From Leuctra nigra (lineage: Eukaryota > Arthropoda > Insecta > Plecoptera > Leuctridae), in NCBI GenBank assembly GCA_934045905.1, contig OW203769.1:32987345-33051344 (forward strand): DNA of 64,000 bases, in the 5' to 3' direction. A program made the translations under genes and the position numbers. The notes beneath the pieces are model-generated. The model was not told the DNA's origin. It searched no databases and was given only the letters and a program-made list of their open reading frames with translations. Shown piece after piece: positions 24,346 to 35,500 of this stretch; the stretch's first letter is position 1; each line of letters begins with the position of its first letter.

Positions 24346-24537
24346 TGTCGTTGTTCAATTGTTTCGTTGTTCATTGTTTCGTTGTTCATTGTTTCGTTGT
24401 GCATTGTTTCGTTGCAAATTTCTAAAATAAACTAAAACGGACGAGCCATATTCGTCTCTTTCTCGCTGTTTGCTTCATGTCGCACACTTTTCTGCAACTA
24501 GTTAAATGGCGACGGATGATTATTATGACGATGATAC

Positions 24538-24581
<44 letters not shown>

Positions 24582-24605
24582 CGATGATACGACGATGATG
24601 ATGTA
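24346..24605. repeat. Short tandem repeats
   Basis: A roughly 16-bp unit (ttgttcattgtttcg) repeats about four times at 24346-24415, and a GAT trinucleotide array spans about 24537-24605. Confidence 0.85.
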
Positions 24606-24711
24606 ATATACGTAAGCTTAGTCGGTGCGGAAGGAGGCGGTCGTGACGACTAGGGAATCTTCCCAACATTGGCCTCTATGACTGAGAGCTAATTCCAATA
24701 AAAAGAAGGAA

Positions 24712-24790
24712 GGATGCCGCGGGAATCGAACCCGGGACATCTCGAGTGCAAGTCCATGCCTGAACCACTTGCTCCTGTATTTGAGTAGCA
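24712..24790 (-). mobile_element. tRNA-derived SINE head or tRNA pseudogene
   Basis: The reverse strand reads a clear B box (GGGTTCGATTCCC) ending GCGGCATCC, and an A-box-like gcaagtggttcaggc upstream. The 5' acceptor strand does not pair well, so this is not a working tRNA gene. Confidence 0.55.
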
Positions 24791-26283
24791 GTGTTTGCCA
24801 TCAATAGCAAGTCTTCAAGCGCTCTGAAGATTTAGCATTTTACTTTTAGATTGATAATGAAGGTGTTTGGCAAAAAGAGGTCGTTGTCTATTAGTAGGTA
24901 CACCACCTCCAAGTGTTCCTACCGCATTATACATTGTGCTCTTATGAGAAAGACAGTATACGAACACTTGCACGCCACTGTACATGCACCTCGTTCTCGA
25001 CAGAGGAGAATCACGATAAATCCCCGATCATGAACACCGGCAGCGAGGATCGATCTCGCGACTTCGGAATGAAAGCCAATGAAATTGCTCCCGTGGCGAA
25101 GGATTCATCTAAATAGGTACTGGAAAAATGCTTTGTGTATAACGCGTTATTTGATATGTGTTTGCAAGTTTCTCTTTTATATGCCTTGGAACAGCATGAA
25201 GATGAGATAAAATATTGAAAATTCTTGGCATACATTTAAGATTATAGCAGAAAAACGTCCAAAATAACAATATCTTTTGAATATAACTACAAAATAGTCT
25301 GAAAATTGGCAAAATCACATAAAATGTTGTTCCCAATTACCTACCATGCAAAGTTTTAAGTTGATTGATCAAACGGTTCCAATTTAAATTTCAAAAATCC
25401 CAGGATCCTATTCCAAAACTGTCCCAGAGCAGTGACGCCGGAAGTGTATTTTGAGGGTGAAGGGGGAGGGGGGGGGGGGGGGGCTGGCTGCCCGGTGTCC
25501 CAAAGTAGCTGAAACACGGTACCTAATCGCGAACAAGTTTGCGTTTGACTACAATGGAAGGGGGGGTCTGGGGGGAGGGCCCCCCAGATATTTGCGTGTC
25601 CACTATCATTTTCGGGGATTTGCTCCCCTAAAATAATTTTATGATATCTTTCACCGAGAGTTTCTTATGAAGGATCTTATGAAGTCGCTCAATTTATTGA
25701 GTAGATTAGTATTTGTAATTACGCACAATATTACAGGGGGAGAGGCAAATTATGTCCCCTGTGCTTTCTTAAGGGGGTATTATCATTTGTGTTGATGTTT
25801 ACAAATTTACTATAATTTTTTTTAAAGACTGTTAGTTGTTACTGTTTTTTGAGCTCACCGCAAACATCTTTGAACTTGACTTCCGCCCTTCTACCTCTGA
25901 GGCGATGTTCACAGGAAGTTGTCGGTCAAACTCCCAGAAGAAGTTCTGCACGTCATGAAATGGCACACAGAATGCATAATTTCAATGTGCTCTTTTCTAT
26001 AACGGTGAATTGTTTTCAAAGCACTTCTCATAGATTAAATAAAATACTCATTATTTATTAATTCACACCTCTCATATTCTAAGGCATAAAACAATCTTTA
26101 AATCAGGCCCGCAGTTTGATGACGATGGGAAGTGGTTTTTGGTAACACGAAATAAAACTCAAAAGATTCATTCTCTGAATTCTTTAGAAATATTTTCGAA
26201 CTTGTAACCTCTTTTCCCATTCAGCCAAGATATGATCCGCCGTAACATCTGGGGTAAAAATCGCACGTTCATTCCGCTAGTAT

Positions 26284-26595
26284 TTGAGTGGAAATCCATG
26301 TAAACACAGCACAATGGGCAGCGGTTTCACGCTCGAGCACACCCGATCGTGCCCGCGTTTATCTCTGACGGTCGTGCGTCCGGTTCCAGCACACTTCGCG
26401 CGGTTTCGCGGATTGATTGTGGATAATGGGGGATTTGTGTACGGTTTTCGGCTGCAGGATGACAGCTGGATTGTTAAATGCCGTGACTTATTGCTTGTGG
26501 AATTGAAGATGATTGCAACAACAGAACACGTCACTTCCTTGCTAGATGGCCACTCGGGATAGACGGGTTCGATTCCCCTCATGTCATGATGTGTA
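26284..26595 (+). other. GC-rich segment ending in a tRNA-like B box
   Basis: An open frame of about 90 codons (from a TTG, no ATG start) precedes a B-box-like gacgggttcgattcccc. No protein family is recognised. A SINE-like or degraded element seems more likely than a gene. Confidence 0.25.
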
Positions 26596-27148
26596 CTTAA
26601 GGAGGGGTGCCCAAGTAGATTTTCCGAAAATATTTTTTGTCGAATCGTACGACATTTATTAATTTTTTCAACTTTTCAACTACATTTTTATGTAAAAGTT
26701 TCATCAAATGTCTTGTAACTTGCAACTCTCGAATTATATTGAGTTTTCAATATGATGTCTTCGGAAGATTAAGAAATTTTAACACAGGAGGTATAGAAAA
26801 ATTATTTAGAATTTGGCGCCTAACTTTTAAAAACGTACGGCTAGGTGTATATATATAAAAATCTTAATAAATACCTCTATGTCTAATACACATAATATTA
26901 GTTTTTGGAAAAAATCTATCGGTGGAAAATAGTTTAAATCTAATATTTACTAGGAAAATTACCGTGTTTTTTCGACTTACCATGTTAAAGATAGGGCTAA
27001 CTCAAATTTATAAAGTGATATATCTTGGAAATTAGTTCGGCTACCCCACTTTTTCTTGCGTTTATTTGGTGCACAAGGAAATTATCTATTAAAGAAGCAT
27101 ATTAATTCAGATATCTATCGGAGACCTCTACTTGGGCATCCCCCCTTA
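26592..27148. mobile_element. DNA transposon remnant, TTAAGG...CCTTAA ends
   Basis: Inverted ends TTAAGGAGGGGTGCCCAAGT and complement at 26597 and 27149. An 11-bp direct repeat ATGTCATGATG lies at 26581-26591 and 27149-27159 and may be the target duplication. Internal sequence is related to 40490-41330 and 58960-59420. Superfamily undetermined. Confidence 0.6.
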
Positions 27149-27699
27149 ATGTCATGATGGCTGGGACAGTTTTGAATGTAAGAATAATATAATTATTTTG
27201 GTTGTAGTAATACGAAATGGCGATGTTTAGCTTGTATAACACTGAGCTCTCTGGAGATGTAAATCGGTAATATTTGAAGGATCTTTAATAGTAACTGTTT
27301 TAGGCATTATGTGATGGTAATAAAAGATGACTCATGTAATGATATTATAGTTTTTCTGTACTAACTATTATTTTTGCGATCATGTAAAGAAATTGCATTC
27401 TCTAATGTATTGGCAACGAATGAAGCCCAGCTCCATGGGTCGAGCATGCTCCTATTCAAATGCGTTGGCCTCTGAGAGGTATTTTTGTTGCATGATTTGA
27501 TTCATGAAATGAAAGGAGGCTGTGAAATAGGTATATCGATATCGAAATGGGAAACAAGCCACATTATCTTCGTGCATTATATTTGATTATAGGAGAGTAT
27601 TAAACCCAAAGGCGGCTTTTCTGTATCGAAGTGAGCTACAGGTGGAGATTTCAATGCAAGGGTAGGAAGACAATGCATCACTGATCATTCCGAGCCAGT

Positions 27700-28215
27700 G
27701 CCCCCCCCCCCCCCCCCCCCCCCCGGGGATCCAGGAAAAAATCTGAATATGAAATATTCTGTTTCCATAGACACTTTCTTCTGTACTTATCTCAATTGAC
27801 AAATAAGTCATGTCATGTTAAATTATAAAGAAACATCTTAAAACTTTTTTTACCTCAAATCATATGGCTCATTGAGTAGTGAATTCTCTGACTGATGCGG
27901 CGAATACCAGCTCACGGCATTTCATATTCTCCTAAACATTTTGCAAAAGCTACTTTTTCCCCTACTTAGACACCATTTGCACTGTCAATCTTGTCATTAG
28001 AACTCTATTAGATTGCAAATCTGACATACCCAACATGCTCTAAAATGATTTTAAACGAATTCAGTTTTAAAAAATTCGCTGCGCGGCAGTTTTATGGGGT
28101 GGGGAGTGGGGGGGGGGGCGAAGCCCTTAGATCCTCTTGCAGCCAGCGATAACTCTTTGTTTTTTGCATCATAATTTCCCCCCCCCCTCCCCCCCGGGCG
28201 AAAATGTCTGAATTC
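27700..28215. repeat. Dispersed repeat, copy 1 (poly-C bounded)
   Basis: Starts at a C run of about 22 and ends near a second C-rich tract. It shares aataccagctcacggc, ctgtcaatcttgtcatta and tcgctgcgcggcagtttt in order with 36040-36560. Confidence 0.6.
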
Positions 28216-28859
28216 AACACTGTTAAAATTGGAGTCCATCTTCATATATTTTGAAAAAATAATGCCATGATTAAAAAAAATGTTTTATAACAATTGAAAC
28301 AATAATAATTAATATTGTAATATGGTAAGTGTAAGTTTGTGAGCATTTCCTCTGCAAGTGCAAGAATGAAATGCATCGGATGCGAGTGAGGAATGACCTG
28401 GAGGCTGCGCAAGAAGGTGCGCCGTGTGTTATGAATGAAGTGGACGACGCTGAACTTGGTTCTCATTGTTGACGCAGTTAACACGCATTAGCACTCTCTT
28501 ATCCACTCATCTGGCTGTGCTGACCAATCAGGTGGCACCGTGGATGACGCACCGTAACCAGCAGGAATGCTCCGACACTTCCGCTTCATTTTATAGCGCA
28601 GTTATTTAGAGAAAACAATACGAATAATTATTTAATTACACCACTCTTCATTTTTTATCTTGCTGATGGACGAATCTTTATCAATATTCGGATACAATCT
28701 AAAATTGGAACAATTCATTTATGTTCTTGAGCAATATCGCAGAACAAAATGTTTTGTAAATGTTCAGCTCGATCAGAGAAACTATGTTTGTATCACATTT
28801 CTCAGAACCCACCTGTAGCTTGTACGGATATCACGAGAGAAGCTGAGGTATATTTTATC

Positions 28860-30136
28860 CCAGAAAAAAACACTCCGTGTAAAAAAGGCAGCCAAGTCTC
28901 TTTACTTTAAAAAAATTCAACACCGAAAAGGAGTGATATCAAAAAAGGAGCCAAGTCAATGACATTTCCAAATATTTAATCGTATCTTTGAAATAAAAGT
29001 ATAAACACCGAGAAATACTTTACAAAAGGACTTGGCGCATTGTTTTTTTAAAGACATCATTCTATCCTAAAAGTGGAAAGAAATTTACAAGTAGGTACAT
29101 TTTCCTCTTTCTATTAGAGCCAGAATCTATGAATCAAGCTACTTTTAGTAATGACTATTTTATAGTTTTGTCAATGGCGATAGAAGCATGATTTTATGCT
29201 GTAATATATAAGTAATATAAGGGTGAAAGAATTACATAACAATTGGAAGTGGTGAGAATGTAGGTTTCTTTGGAAAACTTCCATGGAGTCAGGAGTCAGG
29301 ATCCTCATCAGTGTGTTGTGTCTAATGTCCGCCCGTCCGATCGGGTAGCTCAGTTGGTAGAGCTCTCGCCCGGCAAGTGAGAGGTCCCAAGTTCGTGCCC
29401 CGGTTCGGTCGGATATTTTTCACAACACACATCCCTTCATATCAATTGGAAGTGGGCTCATACATATTCTTGCAGTACTGTTAATATGGCGATATTAGAC
29501 TGGTATCTTTTCATAATTTGATCTTGACTGAAGGAAATCATGAAACGTTGTCAAATAATTACTAACTAATGGAACACAATTATATATTTTTGAAGTGTCA
29601 AGTGTATAAAGTTAAATTTTTTAATAGAAATTCAATATGACTGTCTTCTTTGTGAAATGTATTTTTATAAAATGTGTATTAATAGAAATTGTTACATGAT
29701 GAGAAGGTATAACGCATGAGACTTAATTATATTCACCACGAAACAATATTACGAAGATTACTATTGTGTATATTTATAGAAAGCATAGACAACAAGTTTC
29801 ATAGCGTATATATTCATATAGAAAATATTTTACAGAAGGTATGTATAATATGTACCTAATTGAAAGATGTTTCCCTATTATTCTAAACATTCAAAATGAC
29901 GGTTGTATATAAATGGCACATGCTTATGAATAGAAAAATGTCTTTAAAAAAACGATGCGCCAAGTCCTTTTGTAAAGTATTTCTCGGTGTTTATACTTTT
30001 ATTTCAAAGATACGATTAAATATTTGGAAATGTCATTGACTTGGCTCCTTTTTTGATATCACTCCTTTTCGGTGTTGAATTTTTTTAAAGTAAAGAGACT
30101 TGGCTGCCTTTTTTACACGGAGTGTTTTTTTCTGGG
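28860..30136. mobile_element. Inner foldback element (right)
   Basis: Inverted arms of about 200 bp (aaaaaacactccgtgtaaaa and complement) enclose a 0.9-kb centre that carries a tRNA-like sequence. End motifs are shared with the foldback at 22489-22886. Confidence 0.8.
29337..29415 (+). mobile_element. tRNA-derived SINE head
   Basis: A box TAGCTCAGTTGGTAGAGC, an anticodon-like arm CTCGC-CCGGCAA-GTGAG and a B-box-like GTTCGTGCC. A TCCGATC / GGTCGGA pair could close an acceptor-like stem, but the T stem does not pair, so it is a derived element or pseudogene rather than a tRNA gene. Confidence 0.6.
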
Positions 30137-30305
30137 ATATCACTTCTTTTGTTAGTTTATTCATACAGCTTGTAGCACAGCTTGTGTCCGTGCAAGAACT
30201 TATTTCTTTAAAAAAATACGCCTATGCCGATTTGGATACTTAGAAAAGTTGCGTTTGGTATATAAGATTAAAATAATTATCCAAGAAGAATAGCTTTAAG
30301 TTTCG

Positions 30306-30840
30306 TTACAATCGGTCCAGCCGTTTTCGATATATGACGTCACTTCCGGTTTTAGCAATGGCGGCCGAAAATAATGTCGTCTTGAATTCATAATTATTAC
30401 TCCTACACATTTCCAAAATTTGGTTGCAATCGGTACAGCCGTTTTTGATATATGACGTCACTTCCGGTTTTAACAATGGCGGCCGAAAATAATGTCGTCT
30501 TGAATTCATAATTATTAGTACAACACATTTCCAAAATTTGGTTGCAATCGGTACAGCCATTTTCGATATATGACGTCACTTCCGGTTTTAACAATGGCGG
30601 CCGAAAATAAAATGTCGTCTTGAATTCATAATTATTAGTACAACACATTTCCAAAATTTGATTGCAATCGGTACAGCCATTTTCGATATTTGACGTCACT
30701 TCCGGTTTTAACAATGGCGGCCGAAAATAATGTCGTCTTGAATTCATAATTATTAGTCCAACACATTTCCAAACTTAGGTTGCAATCGGTACAACCGTTT
30801 ACGATATATGACGTCACTTCCGGTTTTAAAAATGGCCGCC
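30306..30840. repeat. Five tandem 118-bp units with TGACGTCACTTCCGG
   Basis: TGACGTCACTTCCGGTTTT starts at 30335, 30453, 30571, 30691 and 30809, spacing 118-120 bp. Each unit also contains aatggcggccgaaaat and an aatcggtacagcc phrase. Open frames on the - strand across the units are repeat translations, not a gene. Confidence 0.9.
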
Positions 30841-31808
30841 GAGAACACTGCAACCTTGAATTTATAATTATTTACAAAGTACGTTTACTTATATCTATTT
30901 TAAAGTATAAAGTGGTGAATTTAGCGTCATTTAGCATATTTATGACGTCATTTCCGGTATAGGTCATAAAATGTGTGACGTCATTTCCGGTTTCGATATT
31001 TGAATCATCAAATATTACTGATTACATAAAGTTGACCGTCTAAATCGTTTAGCGCTGGTTTTGTTCTAATCTGTTTAGCCGTTTTTTAGACATGATGTCA
31101 CTTCCGGTTTCAAAATGGCGGCTTCCGGTTGGTTTTATAACAAGTCAAATGAAATATCAAAAGTACAAACGTTACATAAATATCAAGACAATCGGATCAA
31201 CAGTTGTTGCTGAAATGCAAATCGATGTATATTAAATTTCATGACGTCATTTCCGGTTTATTTAAAATAATGTTCAGTCTTTTGATATTGATAATCCATA
31301 TAGATGACCGTCTGAAACGATTGGCGCAAATTTCGTTCCGATCGGTCCAACCGTTGACGAGATATGACGTCACTTCCGGTTTCAAAATGGCGGCACAAAA
31401 AATTCATGGGGACAAGGTTAAATCAGACGCCAAAAGTGCACACGTGGTAAAAATGTGAGATCAATCGGTTCAGCCGCTTAGGCTGTGGCCTGTTTACCGG
31501 ATTTGAGCTCCAGCCTACTACTACTAAGATTATTATTATGAAAACCGCCCTAAAACACAGTTTTCACGGCCCTCTAGCGCGCAAAGGGCGTAACCTATTG
31601 TTCCCAAATTTAGTATATGTTGTAGGGTGGGCCATAGCTCGAAATTAAGATATTTCGCAACAATGTGAGATTTCTCAATTTTAAGATCCAGTAGGCCGAA
31701 AATGCCACTTTGATGCTTACAGTAAAAGTGGGTTTGCTCCAGCCTTTATATGAGAGTGTGCGCGCGCCGTACGACTTGGCTGGCGTGGAGCGACCGCTCC
31801 ACTAGATA

Positions 31809-32546
31809 AAGCATCAAATTCCAAAACTTTAATTAATTTAAATTTGCAGTCTGACAGTAAAATTAAATCATCGCTGGCTTCAATGTCCGGAATTAGATTT
31901 TTGAAAAGTTGACAACCCTATATCAATTCCATCTTCCTCCAAACATTGGACTGTGTTAAAGTACTTCCACCATTAGTCCGTGTTAAATAAAAATGCTTCA
32001 AATTTTCCTCAAATATGCCTCAAGCAATACCATTTGCAAATACGAAAAGAAAAACATGTGTCACGGGATTAATTTAAGAGATATCTTAAGGGGAAATCTT
32101 GGAATTTCCCATAAGATAACATGGTGAAGCTTCAAAATTACACTTATATCTTCTGTAGAAATCGTAATATAAACTACAAAGTAAAATTATTGATTTCATT
32201 TAAAGGCCGATTTTTTAAAAATATTTTAGCCGTTTAAAAATGTGGGGTTACGGGATTAAATAAAGAGATAATCAAGAATAATACCCTAATTTAGCCAGTT
32301 TCTACTAGAAACTGCTTAAAATCAAATCAAGTGCTTTATTCATACTGCATGAAATTAATTAAAATAATTGTAAATTATTTATAAAATATCGTATTTCTAC
32401 AAAGTAATCTTATGATATTCATCAACAATGCATAGTTGTAAAATATTTATTTCAATGATTTGTAATTTAATTTGTGAGTCACTGACTTGAATTACGTGGA
32501 CTATCGGTGGTACTACTTTAAACACTCATGATGACGTATGTTGCAG
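31809..32546. other. AT-rich flank between giant inverted repeat and Spatzle-like gene
   Basis: No gene, RNA or transposon end is supported. The promoter and first exon of the following gene are not identified, because the first visible exon already starts at a splice acceptor. Confidence 0.4.
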
Positions 32547-35500
32547 CTGCTGCGCATGATCGTGCTGGCTGCGTTCACCTTCACCTCCGCAGCCGCGCGC
32601 AGCAGCAGCAGATGCGAGGGCAGCCATCAGCAACTCAAGTACCTGTGGGGCGACGCCATGACAGACCCGCTGGACTGCATAGGACCCACTGGACTCCCTT
32701 ACCCGTCGTAAGTGCAGAGCCCTTCGACCCTCATTGGCTTCTAATAAGGGTCAAATTACTAGCAGACAAATTAAAACAATATTAAATCGTGTTAAGAGTC
32801 TACGATACTTGATGAAATCCATGTTTGATGAAGCACAAAAAGGCGGCCCCTACTTTTTTCTAAACGGCTTTACCGATTGTCTTAAAATTTTTACAGGTTA
32901 CAGATAAAGAGTAGATCTGTGTCTCTAGTGGCCCCAAAGTTTTATTTTTTGTTTAGTTATTTCGGGGCAGAGGTGCCAAAAAGACTCATATATTGCCCAT
33001 GGTAGCACTTCCTCAAAACGAGAAAAAACATTTTTTATAATTTTTTTCGATCACTAGAGACACAGATTTACTCTTTATCTATATGCTGTTAAATTTTGAA
33101 AACAATCGGTCAAGCCGTGAAGAAAAAAGTAGGGGCCGCCTTTTTATGGTTTTTTGTGGTTTTCAATATTTGAATTAAAATAACTTACTTCACAGCAGTA
33201 AATGCAACATGCAACACACGATTAAATGTCACAAATGTCACGTACAACCCAGAGCTAATGCATTTTTATGCATTTTTGAAAAAAAAATTACATCGGAATC
33301 GAAATTTTCTGCGAGTCCTGTCGACTCTTAAATATTAAAATTGATTAGCCAATTTTTCCGGGCGTTATCTTTCCTTTTTATTAGAGAAAGCGGAGGAGAA
33401 TGTTTAGTGATAGTGACAGAATGTGGAGACACAGAGGCCCATGGAAAATCGACACGGATATGAATTTGATATCTTATGTAATACTAACCGCAAGGGGTAT
33501 CAATTTAAAGGGTGGCAGAATTTTCTCTTCCTATACTTATAATTGGTATAATTATTTATTTTTATTGTTTTAAACCCTGTTTCCAAAAACCATTTGGGTC
33601 AGGGGGTAGAAGTCTCGTGAAATTTTATTCCAGTTAATTTGTAATTATCAACATAAATAACAATAATAAACACACTTATCGTCAGCGAAATTTAACATTT
33701 TCATTCATAAAAATCAAATTCAAATGTCATTAGATATTTTGGCGGGAAAAACGGCAGGCAACGAGAATCAGAATTGTGATGTAATTTCCAAGCCTCCAAC
33801 AATGTGTTACCATGGTGATTTCTTTGTTGCCATGGCAATATAGCTCATTATGATGTCACTGTCAATTTTCCTGTTTTAAAATTGTAAGAAATATATCAAT
33901 CTTTGTAAATTAATTCCTTTAAAACTATTCATCTCACAACAAAAATAATACCAAATCTGTGTTCAGCAACATCTCAACTTTCATAAAATAACTATTATTC
34001 TAAAATCTAATTCTAATGAGACTTCCCTATTATACATTTTAAACATACACTCATAATTCATTCGCTAACCGCAGGCATAAAATGCCTGTGCAACCAAAGT
34101 CGGGTATTTTCCTTCCTATGATAGAAGGATATGTTTTATGTTTAAACGCTTCTATTATTATTTTATTATACACAAAATTCCCACGAAGCGGTCCCCCCCC
34201 CCCCCCCCCCCCCCCGTGGGAATTTTGTGTGTTGTGTGTCTTGCCCCCCAAACCCACCGCGGGTAGTGTTTTTCACATAATCTTATTATTAAGTCTATAT
34301 TCTCAACAGAGCCGAGGCTCCACTAGTGAGAATGTAATAGAGAAGGGAGGAGAGGAAACCCGGTACCGGAATGTAGCCTACTCCTGACGAAAGATACCAA
34401 GGGGACCAACGGCTTAACGTCCCTTCCGAAGGACGGTGTGACATTCACAGCACGAGCCTCCACAACCCGCGCCGTCGAGAGACTGATAACAGGTGGAGGG
34501 AGGTCGTCACACTAACCCCCAAACACACCAGTCTCTCTGGCCCAACGGCAGCAACCTGGCAAGGCAGAGTTGAATGGTCACCCATCCAAGTACTGACCTC
34601 GCTCAATGTTGCTTAACACAACAGCCGTTGGGCACATATTTTTTAGTCCTTGCCGCAAATTCGAAGATTTGCTATGTGTGGGATTCTGCCCACGTCCCTG
34701 TTCACTGTCCACGTTCTAGCGTGTTATGTCTAACTATGTCTAACATGTGTCTTGCGTCCATGTCTATGTCTAACGAGTGTCTTGCGTCTATGTCTATTGT
34801 CTAACGTGTTGCTTGCGTTGCTTCTATGTCTAACTATGTCTAACAAGTCTAACGCTCAGTGTCTTGCGTCCATGTCTATGTCTAACGTGTTGCTTGCGTT
34901 GCGTCTATGTCTAACTATGTCTAACAAGTCTAACGCTCAGTGTCTTGCGTCCATGTCTATGTCTAACGTGTTGCTTGCGTTGCGTCTATGTCTAACTATG
35001 TCTAACAAGTCTAACGCTCAGTGTCTTGCGTCCATGTCTATGTCTAACGTGTTGTGTGTCTTGCGTCTATGTCTATGTCCAGAGCCAGTTGTTTGTGGTG
35101 ATAAAAAATGCCAAAATTCGTTTTCAACTCTCTGAAAGTGGTGAATTGGTGGTGATAATTATGTTAATTTTCGCGATTGGTGGTGAAATGAAAAAAAAAA
35201 GATTGTTGTAAGAATAAGTGTGAAATATGACGCGCAAGCGACCTCTCACTAGCGAGCTGTTCAAGGTCATGTAGATACTCATTCCATGCTCAGCAGCCAA
35301 CCAACTGGCACCCCCATACACTCTTTGGCTGGCATTAACAGCTGGCTTACGAAGAAAACAGTGTGATTCTTTCTATTTAGTGGTACTTTAGACACAGATC
35401 GAGGAAATTTTCGTAAAATATATACTACTCGGAATCGGGAAATGTTGCAAAACACGTAGGTTTGGGACAAAATCGCGTGAAATCGCGATAATTCGTCAAC

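Larger units (their letters stand above)
21011..31808. mobile_element. Giant inverted-repeat (foldback-like) element, 10.8 kb
   Basis: The outer ends TATCTAGTGGAGCGGTCGCT and their complement bound arms that remain complementary for about 390 bp (21011-21400 with 31425-31808), followed by iterated modules in both arms. A TA flanks each end. The terminus itself forms a hairpin (GTGGAGCG...CGCTCCAC). The interior holds other transposons rather than an evident transposase. It resembles Foldback-type elements in having long arms built of repeats, but the superfamily is not determined, and the unit may be composite rather than one mobile element. Confidence 0.6.

Noticed and set aside
24537..24605. 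Asp-repeat coding region from the GAT array
   Set aside because: Plain trinucleotide microsatellite with no flanking open frame or splice signals.
29337..29415. A functional tRNA-Ala(GGC) gene
   Set aside because: Boxes and anticodon arm look good, but the T stem does not pair, and it lies inside a foldback repeat.
30306..30853. 114-residue and related - strand frames with repeated LKPEVTSYIENGCTD
   Set aside because: Translations of the 118-bp transposon unit; they have no start context or domain and end where the array ends.
21011..31808. Polinton or other giant virus-like transposon
   Set aside because: The size and long inverted ends fit, but no polymerase, integrase, ATPase or capsid-like frame is visible inside.
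34570..34630. A functional 5S rRNA gene
   Set aside because: Only the second half of 5S is recognisable and the 5' half and terminal stem are absent.
34752..35135. 127-residue Met/Ser/Leu repeat frame
   Set aside because: A reading of the 81-bp minisatellite; no splice or start evidence.
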